Part shown: piece by piece, positions 15,844 to 24,445 of the stretch
Numbering within the stretch: position 1 is the first letter of the stretch
Layout: every line of letters begins with the position of its first letter
Assembly (NCBI GenBank): GCA_910586765.1
Contig: CAJUJJ010000003.1
Location: 1-64,000 of the forward strand
DNA from: an uncultured Clostridia bacterium
GTDB lineage: Bacteria; Bacillota; Clostridia; Lachnospirales; Anaerotignaceae
Length of the DNA: 64,000 nucleotides
Direction: 5' to 3'
Translations under genes and position numbers: made by a program
The notes under the pieces: model-generated
Seen by the model: the letters and a program-made list of their open reading frames with translations, nothing else
Told to the model about the DNA's origin: nothing
Database searches by the model: none

Positions 15844-17826
15844 ATGGAAAAGAAAGTACGAAAAAGAAGTATAAAAACAAAAATTATGGCTACGTCAATT
15901 ATAGGAGTGCTTTGTGTAACTTTTTTTACAGGAATAGTAATGATACATGGTGTCCATACGTTAACACATTCATTGGCAGAGAGATTATTAAGACCTTTAA
16001 CAAGAATTTCTTCCCAAACAGTAGAAGGAAATTTACATATGCTTGCTGACCGTATTTTTACTGTTTCAGATAATGAGATATTACGCAGCGAATATACAAC
16101 ATTAGAACAAAAGAAACAAGTTTTAACAGATTTTAGTGCAGGGATAGAATTTGTGTGGCTTTCTTTGTATACAAGTGATGGCAAATTTTATTGCGGTGCA
16201 GAAAATAGTCCTAAAGATTTGTCGAATACAGAATTGTTTGAAGGAATGAAAGAAACAGGAAATTTAGTAGTAAGTGATGTAGAATATACAGATAATCAAC
16301 TTCAGATTGTAATAGGCACACCTGTACCTACACAAGGAGATACCTCCTATTATGTGGTAGGTAGTTATAAATATGATGTATTAAATGATGTATTAAGCAA
16401 TTTACAAATTGGTTCTACAGGCTACGCTGTAATAGTAAATAAAAATGGCGTGATAATGGCACACCCTAATACAGATATTGTCAAACAAAAAACAAGTGTA
16501 TCACAGATGTATTCAGGAAATGAAAAAGTAATGGAATTATTCCAAAATGTATATACAGGAGAAACAAATATAACAGAAGTGACAATAAAAGGAGAAAAAC
16601 AATTTGTATGCTACACTCCAGTAAGAGGAGCAAATTGGTATATGGCGATATTTATGCCTCATGAGGAATTTAATACAGTAAGTCGAAGCATTAGCATAAC
16701 AAATATTGTTGTAGCACTTATGAGCTGTTTAGTAGTGATAGCGATAGCAACTTTAGTATCAAATAAAATATCTGGTTCTATTGGCAATGTAAAAGAAAGA
16801 ATACAAAAGTTGGCAAAAGGAGATATTACAAGTCCAGTAGAAGTGTTACAGACAGGAGATGAAGCAGAAGATTTGTCTGTTGCACTAGGATATAGTGTAA
16901 AAGAAATGAGAGAATATATTGTGGAATTAAGAAACGTGTTAATGTCTGTATCACAGGAAAATTTGAATGTGGAAGTAAAAGCGGAATTTTTAGGAGACTT
17001 TGTAGTGTTAAAAGAGTCTACAAATCATATCATAGATTTTTTAAATGAAATGATTGGACAACTAAAAGAAGCAGCGAATATGCTTTCTAATGCAGCATTA
17101 GGTGTTTCAAATGATGCGAAGGCAGTAGAAAATGCAAGTGAACAACAGTCAGGCTCTATTGAAAAATTAATACAAGAGTCAAATGAAATTTCAGACAGTA
17201 TTATAGCAGTAGATGAAAATGCAAAAGAAACAAAAGAATTAACAATAAAAGTAGAACAAAAACTTGAGGAAGGTATAGGCCATATGAAGGCACTTCTGAA
17301 AGCAATGGACGATATTAGAACAAGCGAAGAAGAAATTAGTAAAACCACAAAATTTATGGAAGACATTGCATTCCAAACAAATATATTAGCAATCAATGCT
17401 TCTATAGAAGCAGCAAGGGCAGGAGAAGCAGGAAAAGGATTTTCTGTTGTAGCAGATGAAGTAAGGAATTTGGCAGGAAAGAGTTCTGACTTTGCAAAAT
17501 ATACAGCAAATATTATTAAAGATTCTAGTGTAGCAATTAATGCAGGAGTAAAAATAGCAGATGAAACATCTGTATCAATGAATGATATAGCATCTATATC
17601 TCAAGAAATTTCAGATATTACAGATAAGCTTTTAGTTTCTGTAGAAAGTGAAATGGTTGCATTGGAAAATGTAGCATATGCTATTGAAACTATATCAGAT
17701 ATGGCATCAAAGAATTTGACAGTAAGTAAGGAAAGTACAAATTCTATAGATGAATTGACACAGCAAGCAATCACATTGCAAACAATGGTAGAAAAATTTC
17801 AAACAAAAGAACAAAATATAAAATAA
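15844..17826 (+). CDS. Methyl-accepting chemotaxis protein, dCache-type sensor
   Basis: 660 aa. The start is the ATG at 15844 (MEKKVRKRSIKTKIMATSII) with AAAGGGGAG upstream; an in-frame ATG at 15787 lacks a site. TM1 is at about 14-38. The large extracellular domain (40-285) has Cache features: FVWLSLYTSDGKFYCG, GYAVIVNKNGVIMAHPNTDIV and FVCYTPVRGANWYMAIFMP. TM2 is at about 290-312, followed by HAMP and a signalling domain with tip EDIAFQTNILAINASIEAAR. It is probably in an operon with the FMN-type lipoprotein 13 nt downstream, which could be a partner sensor (inference). Confidence 0.95.
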   Translation: MEKKVRKRSIKTKIMATSIIGVLCVTFFTGIVMIHGVHTLTHSLAERLLRPLTRISSQTVEGNLHMLADRIFTVSDNEILRSEYTTLEQKKQVLTDFSAGIEFVWLSLYTSDGKFYCGAENSPKDLSNTELFEGMKETGNLVVSDVEYTDNQLQIVIGTPVPTQGDTSYYVVGSYKYDVLNDVLSNLQIGSTGYAVIVNKNGVIMAHPNTDIVKQKTSVSQMYSGNEKVMELFQNVYTGETNITEVTIKGEKQFVCYTPVRGANWYMAIFMPHEEFNTVSRSISITNIVVALMSCLVVIAIATLVSNKISGSIGNVKERIQKLAKGDITSPVEVLQTGDEAEDLSVALGYSVKEMREYIVELRNVLMSVSQENLNVEVKAEFLGDFVVLKESTNHIIDFLNEMIGQLKEAANMLSNAALGVSNDAKAVENASEQQSGSIEKLIQESNEISDSIIAVDENAKETKELTIKVEQKLEEGIGHMKALLKAMDDIRTSEEEISKTTKFMEDIAFQTNILAINASIEAARAGEAGKGFSVVADEVRNLAGKSSDFAKYTANIIKDSSVAINAGVKIADETSVSMNDIASISQEISDITDKLLVSVESEMVALENVAYAIETISDMASKNLTVSKESTNSIDELTQQAITLQTMVEKFQTKEQNIK

Positions 17827-17839
17827 GAAAGGAGATGGT

Positions 17840-18286
17840 ATGATGAAAAAAATAATAATTAGTTTGCTGGCAGTAGTCATGCTGTTTTCTTTCAGTAGTT
17901 GTGTAAAAGAACAAGAACTAAAAGATGGATATTATACAGCACATATGGACGGATATGATAAAGGACATGGTTGGCAAGAGTTTGTAACAATTTGTGTAAG
18001 TAATGGCAAAATTATAACAGTAGAATATAATGCAGCTACACCTACAGGATTTATAAAGTCTTGGGATATTGCATATATGAGGACAATGAACCCATTACAA
18101 GGGATTTATCCAAACCGTTATACAAGAGAATATGGAGCTCAACTTTTGCAAAAACAGTCTTCTGATATTGATGTAATCAGCGGAGCATCTAGTTCTGGAA
18201 GAAATTTCAAGGCATTGGTAGAAGCAGTGTTGGAAAAAGCAAGACAAGGAGATTGCTCTGTTACGATAGTGCCTTATAGCAATTAA
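17840..18286 (+). CDS. FMN-binding-domain lipoprotein
   Basis: 148 aa. Signal peptide MMKKIIISLLAVVMLFSFSS with Cys21 or Cys22 as a lipidation site (FSFSSC). The mature part has DGYYTAHMDGYDKGHGWQEF and ends with DVISGASSSGRNFKALVEAV, the FMN-binding (NqrC/RnfG C-terminal-like) domain. In that family ApbE attaches FMN to Thr of an SGATxS motif; here the site reads SGASSS, so Ser would have to be the acceptor or flavinylation is lost. It follows the dCache chemoreceptor by 13 nt with site AAGGAGATGG, suggesting a redox or electron-transfer link with that receptor (inference). Confidence 0.8.
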   Translation: MMKKIIISLLAVVMLFSFSSCVKEQELKDGYYTAHMDGYDKGHGWQEFVTICVSNGKIITVEYNAATPTGFIKSWDIAYMRTMNPLQGIYPNRYTREYGAQLLQKQSSDIDVISGASSSGRNFKALVEAVLEKARQGDCSVTIVPYSN

Positions 18287-18297
18287 TGTATAAAAGG

Positions 18298-18341
18298 GAC
18301 TTATATACTATGAATAAAATAATATATAAGTCTTTTTTATT
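18298..18341 (+). terminator. Terminator of the chemoreceptor-lipoprotein operon
   Basis: GACTTATATA pairs with TATATAAGTC and is followed by TTTTTTATTTT. Confidence 0.85.
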
Positions 18342-18904
18342 TTGAAAATAAGTGTGCTATTTTTGGGGGCAGCAGAATATAATGGAGTAAGCAAAAAGGT
18401 GCAATAAAATAAAATTTAGAATTTGTGAAACATTAAAAATAAAAATTACAATATATAGTATAAACATTGAGTAATGTATACAATATATTATACTTTTTGC
18501 ATAAAAGGAATTGCAAAAATAGAAATATATTTATAAGAATTTTGTTAAAAAATTTACATGAAAAATAATGAAATTAATGGAATTTTTTTTGTTATGTAAA
18601 TTATATAGTTAAAAATATAGAAAAAATAGCAATAATTTAGAAATTTATGTAAATATATCAGTGTCGATTTTTGTAGAATATGAACAAAAAATACTTATAG
18701 ATACTGCTATAAAATAGTAAAAATACAAGAATTTTATAGCATAATCAGTAATATCGTAATTTTTTTATTATTTTTTTTGTTGAAATGAAAGTATATGTGT
18801 TGATTTTTATATGGTTTTAGCATATAATAATAATCATTAAAAAAAATAGTAATGAACTTGTAGAACAAATTGTATAATGATACATAAAAATTGAGGTGAT
18901 AAAT
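18342..18904 (+). promoter_or_regulatory. AT-rich control region upstream of the flagellar cluster
   Basis: About 560 nt without a gene and extremely AT-rich. A TATAAT at 18873-18878 lies 27 nt before the flgB start and is the best -10 candidate, but the sequence 17 nt upstream (TAATGA) is a poor -35. A GTCGATTT at 18661-18668 resembles a sigma-28 -10 without a convincing -35. The length and composition suggest a regulated promoter with transcription-factor sites, but I cannot name them. Confidence 0.35.
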
Positions 18905-19294
18905 TTGGATTTTATACTTGGAAATGCTGGAATGATGACAGAAAAATCATTGGATTATTTGTGGCAAAAACAAAAGATTACAATGAATAATATTTCAAAT
19001 CAAAATACACCTAACTTTAAAGCACAATATTTAACTTTTGAGGACGAACTAGACAGAAGACTGAAGTTAACAGGAGATAAAAATAGGTCGTATAAAGATT
19101 TGAGAGAAGCGATTAAAAATACAAAAATGACTGTGCATGATACAGATGATGAATTTATGAGAATGGACGGTAATAATGTAGATGTTACCGCAGAGAGTGC
19201 AGAATTAGCAAGGGCAACGCTTCAGTATCAGTATTTGATACAGTCTTTTAATTTTGACTATACAAGATTGCGTACTGCAATTAGAGGACAATAA
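18905..19294 (+). CDS. flgB: Flagellar basal body rod protein FlgB
   Basis: 129 aa proximal rod subunit exported by the flagellar type III system. The N-terminal rod motif KITMNNISNQNTPNFKAQYL and the C-terminal helix ATLQYQYLIQSFNFDYTRLRTAI are typical. The start is taken as TTG at 18905, with GAGGTG at 18893-18898 as ribosome site; a GTG at 18896 lies inside that site. First gene of the cluster, followed by flgC after 20 nt. Confidence 0.93.
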   Translation: MDFILGNAGMMTEKSLDYLWQKQKITMNNISNQNTPNFKAQYLTFEDELDRRLKLTGDKNRSYKDLREAIKNTKMTVHDTDDEFMRMDGNNVDVTAESAELARATLQYQYLIQSFNFDYTRLRTAIRGQ

Positions 19295-19314
19295 TAATAA
19301 TGAGGTGAATAAGT

Positions 19315-19788
19315 ATGGCGTTTTTAAGTGCATTAAATATTAGTGCCTCTGGTATGACAGCAGAAAGAATGAGATTGGACGTTGTATCAGAAAATATTTC
19401 AAATTTAAAAACAACAAGAACAGAAGACGGTGGTCCATATAAAAGAAAAATGGTTGTTTTTGAAACAGTAAAAGATAGGAATTTTCAAGATGTATTAAAT
19501 GGAGCTGCTCGTGGAGTAAGAGGAAGAAATGGTCAAAAAATAAAAAGCATTGGAGCCGCAGGAGGCGTACGTGTTGCTGAAATAGTAGAAGATGATAGAG
19601 ATTTTAAACCAGTATATGACCCATTGCACCCAGATGCAGATGTAGATGGTTATGTTATGATGCCAAATATTGATTTGGTAAAGGAAACAATAGATGGTAT
19701 GTCAGCGTCTAGGGGATATGATGCAAATTTAACTGCATTTAATGCACTAAAAGCAATGGCATCAAAAGCACTGGAAATAGGACGATAA
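19315..19788 (+). CDS. flgC: Flagellar basal body rod protein FlgC
   Basis: 157 aa rod protein. N-terminal ALNISASGMTAERMRLDVVSEN with the flg_bb_rod motif, then ISNLKTTRTEDGGPYKRKMVVFE; C-terminal VDGYVMMPNIDLVKETIDGM and a final helix. Length and motifs are normal for the family. ATG with GAGGTG upstream. The 188 nt to fliE hold no gene and no clear terminator. Confidence 0.95.
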   Translation: MAFLSALNISASGMTAERMRLDVVSENISNLKTTRTEDGGPYKRKMVVFETVKDRNFQDVLNGAARGVRGRNGQKIKSIGAAGGVRVAEIVEDDRDFKPVYDPLHPDADVDGYVMMPNIDLVKETIDGMSASRGYDANLTAFNALKAMASKALEIGR

Positions 19789-19976
19789 TATTATAAATTT
19801 TTAAGTAATAAAAATTTTGCAGTATAGTGTTGTTTTAAAGTAGCAGAGTGATAATGTATAAACGTATGGATATGTTTCTGTTTCATTTTGTATTACGAAA
19901 TAATAAAAATAAAAGCTAAACTGCATCATTTTTGTGTATAGCGATGAAAATAGTATAAATTTGGGAGGGATATGTA

Positions 19977-20300
19977 ATGTTTGTAGACCCAATACAGTTG
20001 ATGCAGTTTGGAGAGGGATTTGGTACAACTCAAAAAGTAAGTTCAGGAGTAGGACAAGGTATCAAAACAGATATTGGACAAACCGTATTTGCAGATGTAT
20101 TTCAAAATGCAATTAATGATGTAATCCAAACAGAAGATGAATACCAAAAAGCAAAATATATGTTGGCAACAGGACAAACAGACGATGCACATACAGAACC
20201 TATCGCAGCAGCAAAAGCACAGCTTTCAGTGGAACTTTTGGTACAGCTGAGAAACAAAGCATTGGAAGCTTACAATGAAATCATGAGAATTAATTTGTAA
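19977..20300 (+). CDS. fliE: Flagellar hook-basal body protein FliE
   Basis: 107 aa. FliE joins the MS ring to the rod. The C-terminal two-thirds hold the family pattern: FADVFQNAINDVIQTEDEYQ, AKYMLATGQTDDAHTEPIAAAKAQLSVELLVQLRNKALEAYNEIMRI. The N terminus MFVDPIQLMQ is short. ATG preceded by GGGAGG. It follows flgC as in other Firmicute fla/che operons but is then separated from fliF by 269 nt. Confidence 0.94.
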   Translation: MFVDPIQLMQFGEGFGTTQKVSSGVGQGIKTDIGQTVFADVFQNAINDVIQTEDEYQKAKYMLATGQTDDAHTEPIAAAKAQLSVELLVQLRNKALEAYNEIMRINL

Positions 20301-20381
20301 AAATCTCTTAATTTGTCAAAAGAGCGATTTTAGTGTAAAATATAAATAAAGAAGCAAAACATAGGTTTATAAAAAATTCTT

Positions 20382-20518
20382 CTATTTTTTAGGTAGCAAG
20401 ATTTTGTAGTATAAAGGTTGTTCAACAAGAGATTTTTAAGGGGTTTTATAGAGCTTAAAAAATTATTTTTCGGATATATTAGATAAATTTTTTAAAAATT
20501 CTTGCTGTTAAAAAATAG
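20382..20518. repeat. Palindromic (long inverted-repeat) element between fliE and fliF
   Basis: The left arm CTATTTTTTAGGTAGCAAGA (20382-20401) is matched by the reverse complement of AATTCTTGCTGTTAAAAAATAG (20497-20518), with one small mismatch/gap. The arms enclose about 95 nt. No ORF. The core TAGGTAGCAAG recurs at 24193-24203 in the fliH-fliI gap. It could be a small non-autonomous repeat or an RNA fold in the operon. Confidence 0.5.
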
Positions 20519-20569
20519 TGAGAAGTGTTTAGTGCAAGACGAATATAAGAATGTCAAGAGGGGTTTAAA

Positions 20570-22189
20570 TTGGATGTTACAAAATTAAAAGCCATATGGA
20601 CTAAGATAAAAGAAACGATTAAAAAATTGAATACTAAAGCAAAACGCCTCATTATTGCAGGAATTATTTTGCTTTTAATTGGTTCTGCTGGGCTTGCGTT
20701 TTATTTGAATACAAGACCTTATGTTGTGCTTTTTCAAGACGTGAATGAAACAGAAGCAGCAGAGATTGTCACAATATTAAATGACTCAAATATAAACTAT
20801 AAATATAGAGCTGGTGGAACGATATTAGTACCAGAAAGTCAAGAAAACCAACTGCGTGCACAGTTGATTATGGCAGGCTATCCAAAAAGTGGTTTTTCTT
20901 ATGATACATATACAACAAATATTAGCATGATGACAACAGATGCAGATAGACAAAACTATGAAAAGTTCTATTTGCAGGATAGATTGGCTGCAACAATACG
21001 TGCTTTTGATGGAGTAAAAGAGGCAGTAGTTACAATTACGCCAGCAGAAGAAAGAAAATACGTTATTGGAAATACACCAACAATAGATGCAAGTGCTAGT
21101 GTTACAGTAACAATGAAAGATGGTACAACACCAACAACAGCACAAGTAGAAGGAATACAAAGATTAATTTCTACAAGTGTATCCAGAATAAAATTTGAAA
21201 ATATTACTGTAATAGATGGCAATGGAAATGATGTTACAGTAAGAGATACAAATGGAGATAGAAGCCTTTCTTCCCAGTTAAAAATGGACGTAGAAAGAGC
21301 GATTGAAAATAGTATTAAAAATAAAATATTAGATATTTTAAAACCAGTTTATGGAGAAGGAAATGTCAAAGTTTCTGTAAAGGCAACAGTTGACATTGAT
21401 AAGAGAATAAGAGAAATTATAAATTATTCAGCACCACCTAATGAAGAAGATAAAGTTGGTATTCCAGGAAATGTATCAATAGACCAAGAATTGCAAAGAC
21501 CAGATGGGGAAGCAGTAGGAGGAATACCAGGAACAGAAACAAATGCAGAAATACCTATTTATGGTGTGCAGAATTTAGAAACAACAGGAACAGAAAATTA
21601 TCTTAGAAATCAACAAGATATTAATTATTTAGTAGACCAGATTAAGGAACAGGTACAAATGGACACAGGAAGTCTGGAAGATTTGAGTGTGTCTGTAGTC
21701 ATCAATGGTACAGACTTTGGTGACCTCTCAAGAAATGAATTGAGAGATATGATAGCAAGAGCAGCAGGTATTAATGATATAGATAAAAATACAAAAATTG
21801 CTCTAGCGAGTGCAACGTTCTTTATGGATACAACACAACCAGCAGATACGACAGGACAGTTTAGCAGATGGCTGTTAATTGGAGCGATTGCAGCAGCAGT
21901 GTTGGTATTGCTTTTGATACTTTTGGTATTCTTATTGAGAAGAAGAAAGAAAAAAGCACAAGAAGCAGCACTTGCTGAGGTACAACTGACAGAAACTGTA
22001 GTAGTACCACCAGCAGCAGAAGCAATACAAGAGTCAGAAGATGAAAAAGCATCTAAAGAATTGCTTCGTATACAAAATGAAAAGAGTATGGAATTAAAAG
22101 AAAATATTCGTAAATTTGCAGAAGACAATCCTGAAATATCAGCACAGTTAATTAAATCTTGGCTAAGGGGGGACGAGAATAATGCCTGA
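20570..22189 (+). CDS. fliF: Flagellar MS-ring protein FliF
   Basis: 539 aa, normal length. TM1 at about 25-46 (LIIAGIILLLIGSAGLAFYL). The ring-building domains start with YVVLFQDVNETEAAEIVTIL, and FFMDTTQPADTT precedes TM2 at about 430-452 (WLLIGAIAAAVLVLLLILLV). The cytoplasmic C terminus binds FliG (KENIRKFAEDNPEISAQLIKSW). TTG start with an AGAGGGG site. It overlaps fliG by 8 nt. It forms the platform that houses the export gate and the C-ring. Confidence 0.95.
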   Translation: MDVTKLKAIWTKIKETIKKLNTKAKRLIIAGIILLLIGSAGLAFYLNTRPYVVLFQDVNETEAAEIVTILNDSNINYKYRAGGTILVPESQENQLRAQLIMAGYPKSGFSYDTYTTNISMMTTDADRQNYEKFYLQDRLAATIRAFDGVKEAVVTITPAEERKYVIGNTPTIDASASVTVTMKDGTTPTTAQVEGIQRLISTSVSRIKFENITVIDGNGNDVTVRDTNGDRSLSSQLKMDVERAIENSIKNKILDILKPVYGEGNVKVSVKATVDIDKRIREIINYSAPPNEEDKVGIPGNVSIDQELQRPDGEAVGGIPGTETNAEIPIYGVQNLETTGTENYLRNQQDINYLVDQIKEQVQMDTGSLEDLSVSVVINGTDFGDLSRNELRDMIARAAGINDIDKNTKIALASATFFMDTTQPADTTGQFSRWLLIGAIAAAVLVLLLILLVFLLRRRKKKAQEAALAEVQLTETVVVPPAAEAIQESEDEKASKELLRIQNEKSMELKENIRKFAEDNPEISAQLIKSWLRGDENNA

Positions 22190-23213
22190 AGAAAAGCAAG
22201 AAAAGCAAGATAGGCGAGCCTTATCACCAGAGCAAAAAGCAGCAGCAGTTGTTGTTTCTCTAGGAGTAGATAAAGCGTCCCAAATATATAAACATCTTAG
22301 CGAGGAAGATTTAGAAAAATTAACTGTAGAGGTGGCAAAGCTACAACATTTGACACCAGAACAAATAGAAGAAGTTCTGGACGAATTTTATAAAATGTGC
22401 TTGACACAAAAAGTTGTAACAGATGGTGGCTTAGAATATGCAAAAACAGTATTAGAAAAAGCATTTGGCGAGTCTGTGGCACATGGATTATTAGAGAGGG
22501 TTTCTAAACAGCTAAAAACAAGAGCATTTTCATTTATTAGAAAAACAGATGGCCCAAACTTGGTGACAATATTGTCACAAGAAAGACCACAAACGATTGC
22601 TCTTGTGCTGGCATATGTAGATTCTACATTATCCTCGCAGGTAATTGAAAATTTAAGTGATGAAAAAAGATTGCAAGTAGTACATAGTATTGCAACGATG
22701 AGTAGTGTAGCACCAGATATTATAAAAATTGTGGAGAAAGAATTAGAGAAGAAATTTGCTAATATGCTCACAACAGATTATAAACAAGTGGGTGGTATTG
22801 ATTATATTGCTGAAGTAATGAACAATATGGATAGAAGCAGTGAGAAGAGTATATTCGATGGACTTTCTGAAAGAGATGCGGAATTGGCAGAAGAAATCAG
22901 AAAGAGAATGTTTGTATTCGAAGATATTACAACAATGGACAATCGTTCTATACAACGCTTTGTGCGTGACTGTGACAGCAAAGACCTTGTATTTGCATTG
23001 AAGGGTGCAAATGAAGAAGTAAAGAGTATGATATTTGCAAATATGTCTTCTCGTATGGCTGAGTCTATTAAATCCGACCTTGAAATTACAACAAATGTTC
23101 GTAAGAAAGATGTTGAAGATGCACAACAGAGAATTGTTGGTATCATCAGAAAACTGGAAGAACAGGGTGAAATTATCATTATGAAAGGCGGAAGGGATGA
23201 TATTATTGCGTAG
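22182..23213 (+). CDS. fliG: Flagellar motor switch protein FliG
   Basis: 343 aa. N domain for FliF binding, middle ARM repeats (RPQTIALVLAYVDSTLSSQV) and a C-terminal torque helix region (SIQRFVRDCDSKDLVFALKGA). KRMFVFEDITTMDNRSIQRF is the standard FliG signature, and charged residues for stator interaction (Arg/Asp in the last third) are present. ATG within the fliF end with AAGGGGGG-like upstream bases. It overlaps fliH by 17 nt, so fliF-fliG-fliH are translationally coupled. Confidence 0.96.
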   Translation: MPEEKQEKQDRRALSPEQKAAAVVVSLGVDKASQIYKHLSEEDLEKLTVEVAKLQHLTPEQIEEVLDEFYKMCLTQKVVTDGGLEYAKTVLEKAFGESVAHGLLERVSKQLKTRAFSFIRKTDGPNLVTILSQERPQTIALVLAYVDSTLSSQVIENLSDEKRLQVVHSIATMSSVAPDIIKIVEKELEKKFANMLTTDYKQVGGIDYIAEVMNNMDRSSEKSIFDGLSERDAELAEEIRKRMFVFEDITTMDNRSIQRFVRDCDSKDLVFALKGANEEVKSMIFANMSSRMAESIKSDLEITTNVRKKDVEDAQQRIVGIIRKLEEQGEIIIMKGGRDDIIA

Positions 23214-24144
23214 TAATATCTTTAAGTTTTATGATAATTATGAAATAGTAGATTATGTACCTAATAGTAAAGCCGATAGAGAAAGAGAAGAACAAGAAAT
23301 CAAAAAAAAAATCAGAATATTAGATGATTTACCACAATTAAAAGAAGAAAAAAAGCAACCAAAAGAGGAAATATTAGAAGAAGACAAAGAGATTTCAGAG
23401 GAAATTGAAGAAGAAACAGAAGAAGAATTTGATAATAAGCAATATTTTGAGCAAGAATTTTTGGAAGAAAGAAAAAGAGCAGAACAAGAAATTGAAAAAA
23501 GTAGAAAAAAGGCAATAGAAATTGAACAAGAAGCTGCTGCAAAAGCAGAAGAAGTGTTGCAAAAAGCCAAAGAAGAAGCAGAAGTATTGCTTTCAAAATC
23601 AAGAGAAGAAGCAGAAAAGTTGAAAATGGCTGCACAACAATCTGGTTATGAAGAAGGAATGGCACAAGGCAGACAGCAAGCAGAAGCAGATTGTAAAATG
23701 CAGTATGAGCAAATGAGCAGAGAAGCTCTGGAAGACATTAAATTAGTAATAGAAAATGCAGAACAAATGAAAGAAGAAATGCTGCAAAAATACCGCAGCC
23801 AGTTAAAAGATGTGGCGATAGCCATAGCAGAAAAAGTAATACAAGTAAGTTTAAAATCAAGTGAAGAAGTAATTGAAAGAATGGTGATTTCTGCTACAGA
23901 AAAATTAAAAACACGAGAATGGGCAAAAGTGTATATTGCTAGATGTGATGCAGAGTTGATGGTAGAAGGAGATTCTGCATTACTCCAACATTTGGCACAC
24001 CTTTCCGACCATGTTAAAATTGTTGTAATGGAAAATGAAGCACCTGGAACCTGCATTATAGAATTACCAGATGAAATTATAGACGCAAGTGCAAGCACAC
24101 AAATGGTAAATATCAAAGAGATATTAAACAGTGCACCACTATAG
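23197..24144 (+). CDS. fliH: Flagellar export ATPase regulator FliH
   Basis: 315 aa. Residues 25-150 are a highly charged Glu/Lys coiled coil (EEEILEEDKEISEEIEEE); the C terminus (about 160-310) is the FliH/YscL domain with AIAEKVIQVSLKSSEEVIER. It is longer than most FliH because of the acidic coiled coil. It links FliI to the C-ring and export gate. It starts inside fliG. Unlike in the classic operon, it is followed by a terminator and then a promoter before fliI. Confidence 0.88.
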   Translation: MILLRSNIFKFYDNYEIVDYVPNSKADREREEQEIKKKIRILDDLPQLKEEKKQPKEEILEEDKEISEEIEEETEEEFDNKQYFEQEFLEERKRAEQEIEKSRKKAIEIEQEAAAKAEEVLQKAKEEAEVLLSKSREEAEKLKMAAQQSGYEEGMAQGRQQAEADCKMQYEQMSREALEDIKLVIENAEQMKEEMLQKYRSQLKDVAIAIAEKVIQVSLKSSEEVIERMVISATEKLKTREWAKVYIARCDAELMVEGDSALLQHLAHLSDHVKIVVMENEAPGTCIIELPDEIIDASASTQMVNIKEILNSAPL

Positions 24145-24261
24145 TTAAATGATAATTTCCTTACAAACAATTTGTAGTTATGAAAAAAATAATAGGTAGC
24201 AAGGTTTTGTCCCAGTGCTTATGTCAAAAGGCGTAAGTTTTGCAGAAAAGAAATGATATTT

Positions 24262-24307
24262 ATATAGGGGCTTTACCAAATAATGTGGAAAGCCTCTATA
24301 TTTTTTA
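24262..24307 (+). terminator. Intrinsic terminator between fliH and fliI
   Basis: ATATAGGGGCTTTACC pairs with GTGGAAAGCCTCTATAT (bulges only) and is followed by TTTTTTAATTTT. It lies in the middle of the 300-nt fliH-fliI gap, so it ends the flgB-fliH transcription unit or attenuates read-through. Confidence 0.82.
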
Positions 24308-24396
24308 ATTTTAAGATTAGAAATAGTGTGTTAAAGTCGCCAAAAGTAAATAATTGTGCTATACTGTTTATGTAGAATAAAGTAAAAAGTTCATTA

Positions 24397-24425
24397 TTGA
24401 CTGTTGGCAAAACAGAATTTAAAAT
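24397..24425 (+). promoter_or_regulatory. Sigma-A-type promoter for fliI and downstream genes
   Basis: TTGACT (24397-24402), 17-nt spacer, TAAAAT (24420-24425), just before the GGAGG of fliI. The leader would be very short (about 13-15 nt). With the upstream terminator it defines a second transcription start in the flagellar cluster. Confidence 0.6.
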
Positions 24426-24445
24426 AAGTAATAGGAGGGGTGGAT

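Noticed and set aside
18661..18668. Sigma-28 promoter upstream of flgB
   Set aside because: GTCGATTT has no -35 at the right distance, and early flagellar operons are normally not SigD-dependent.
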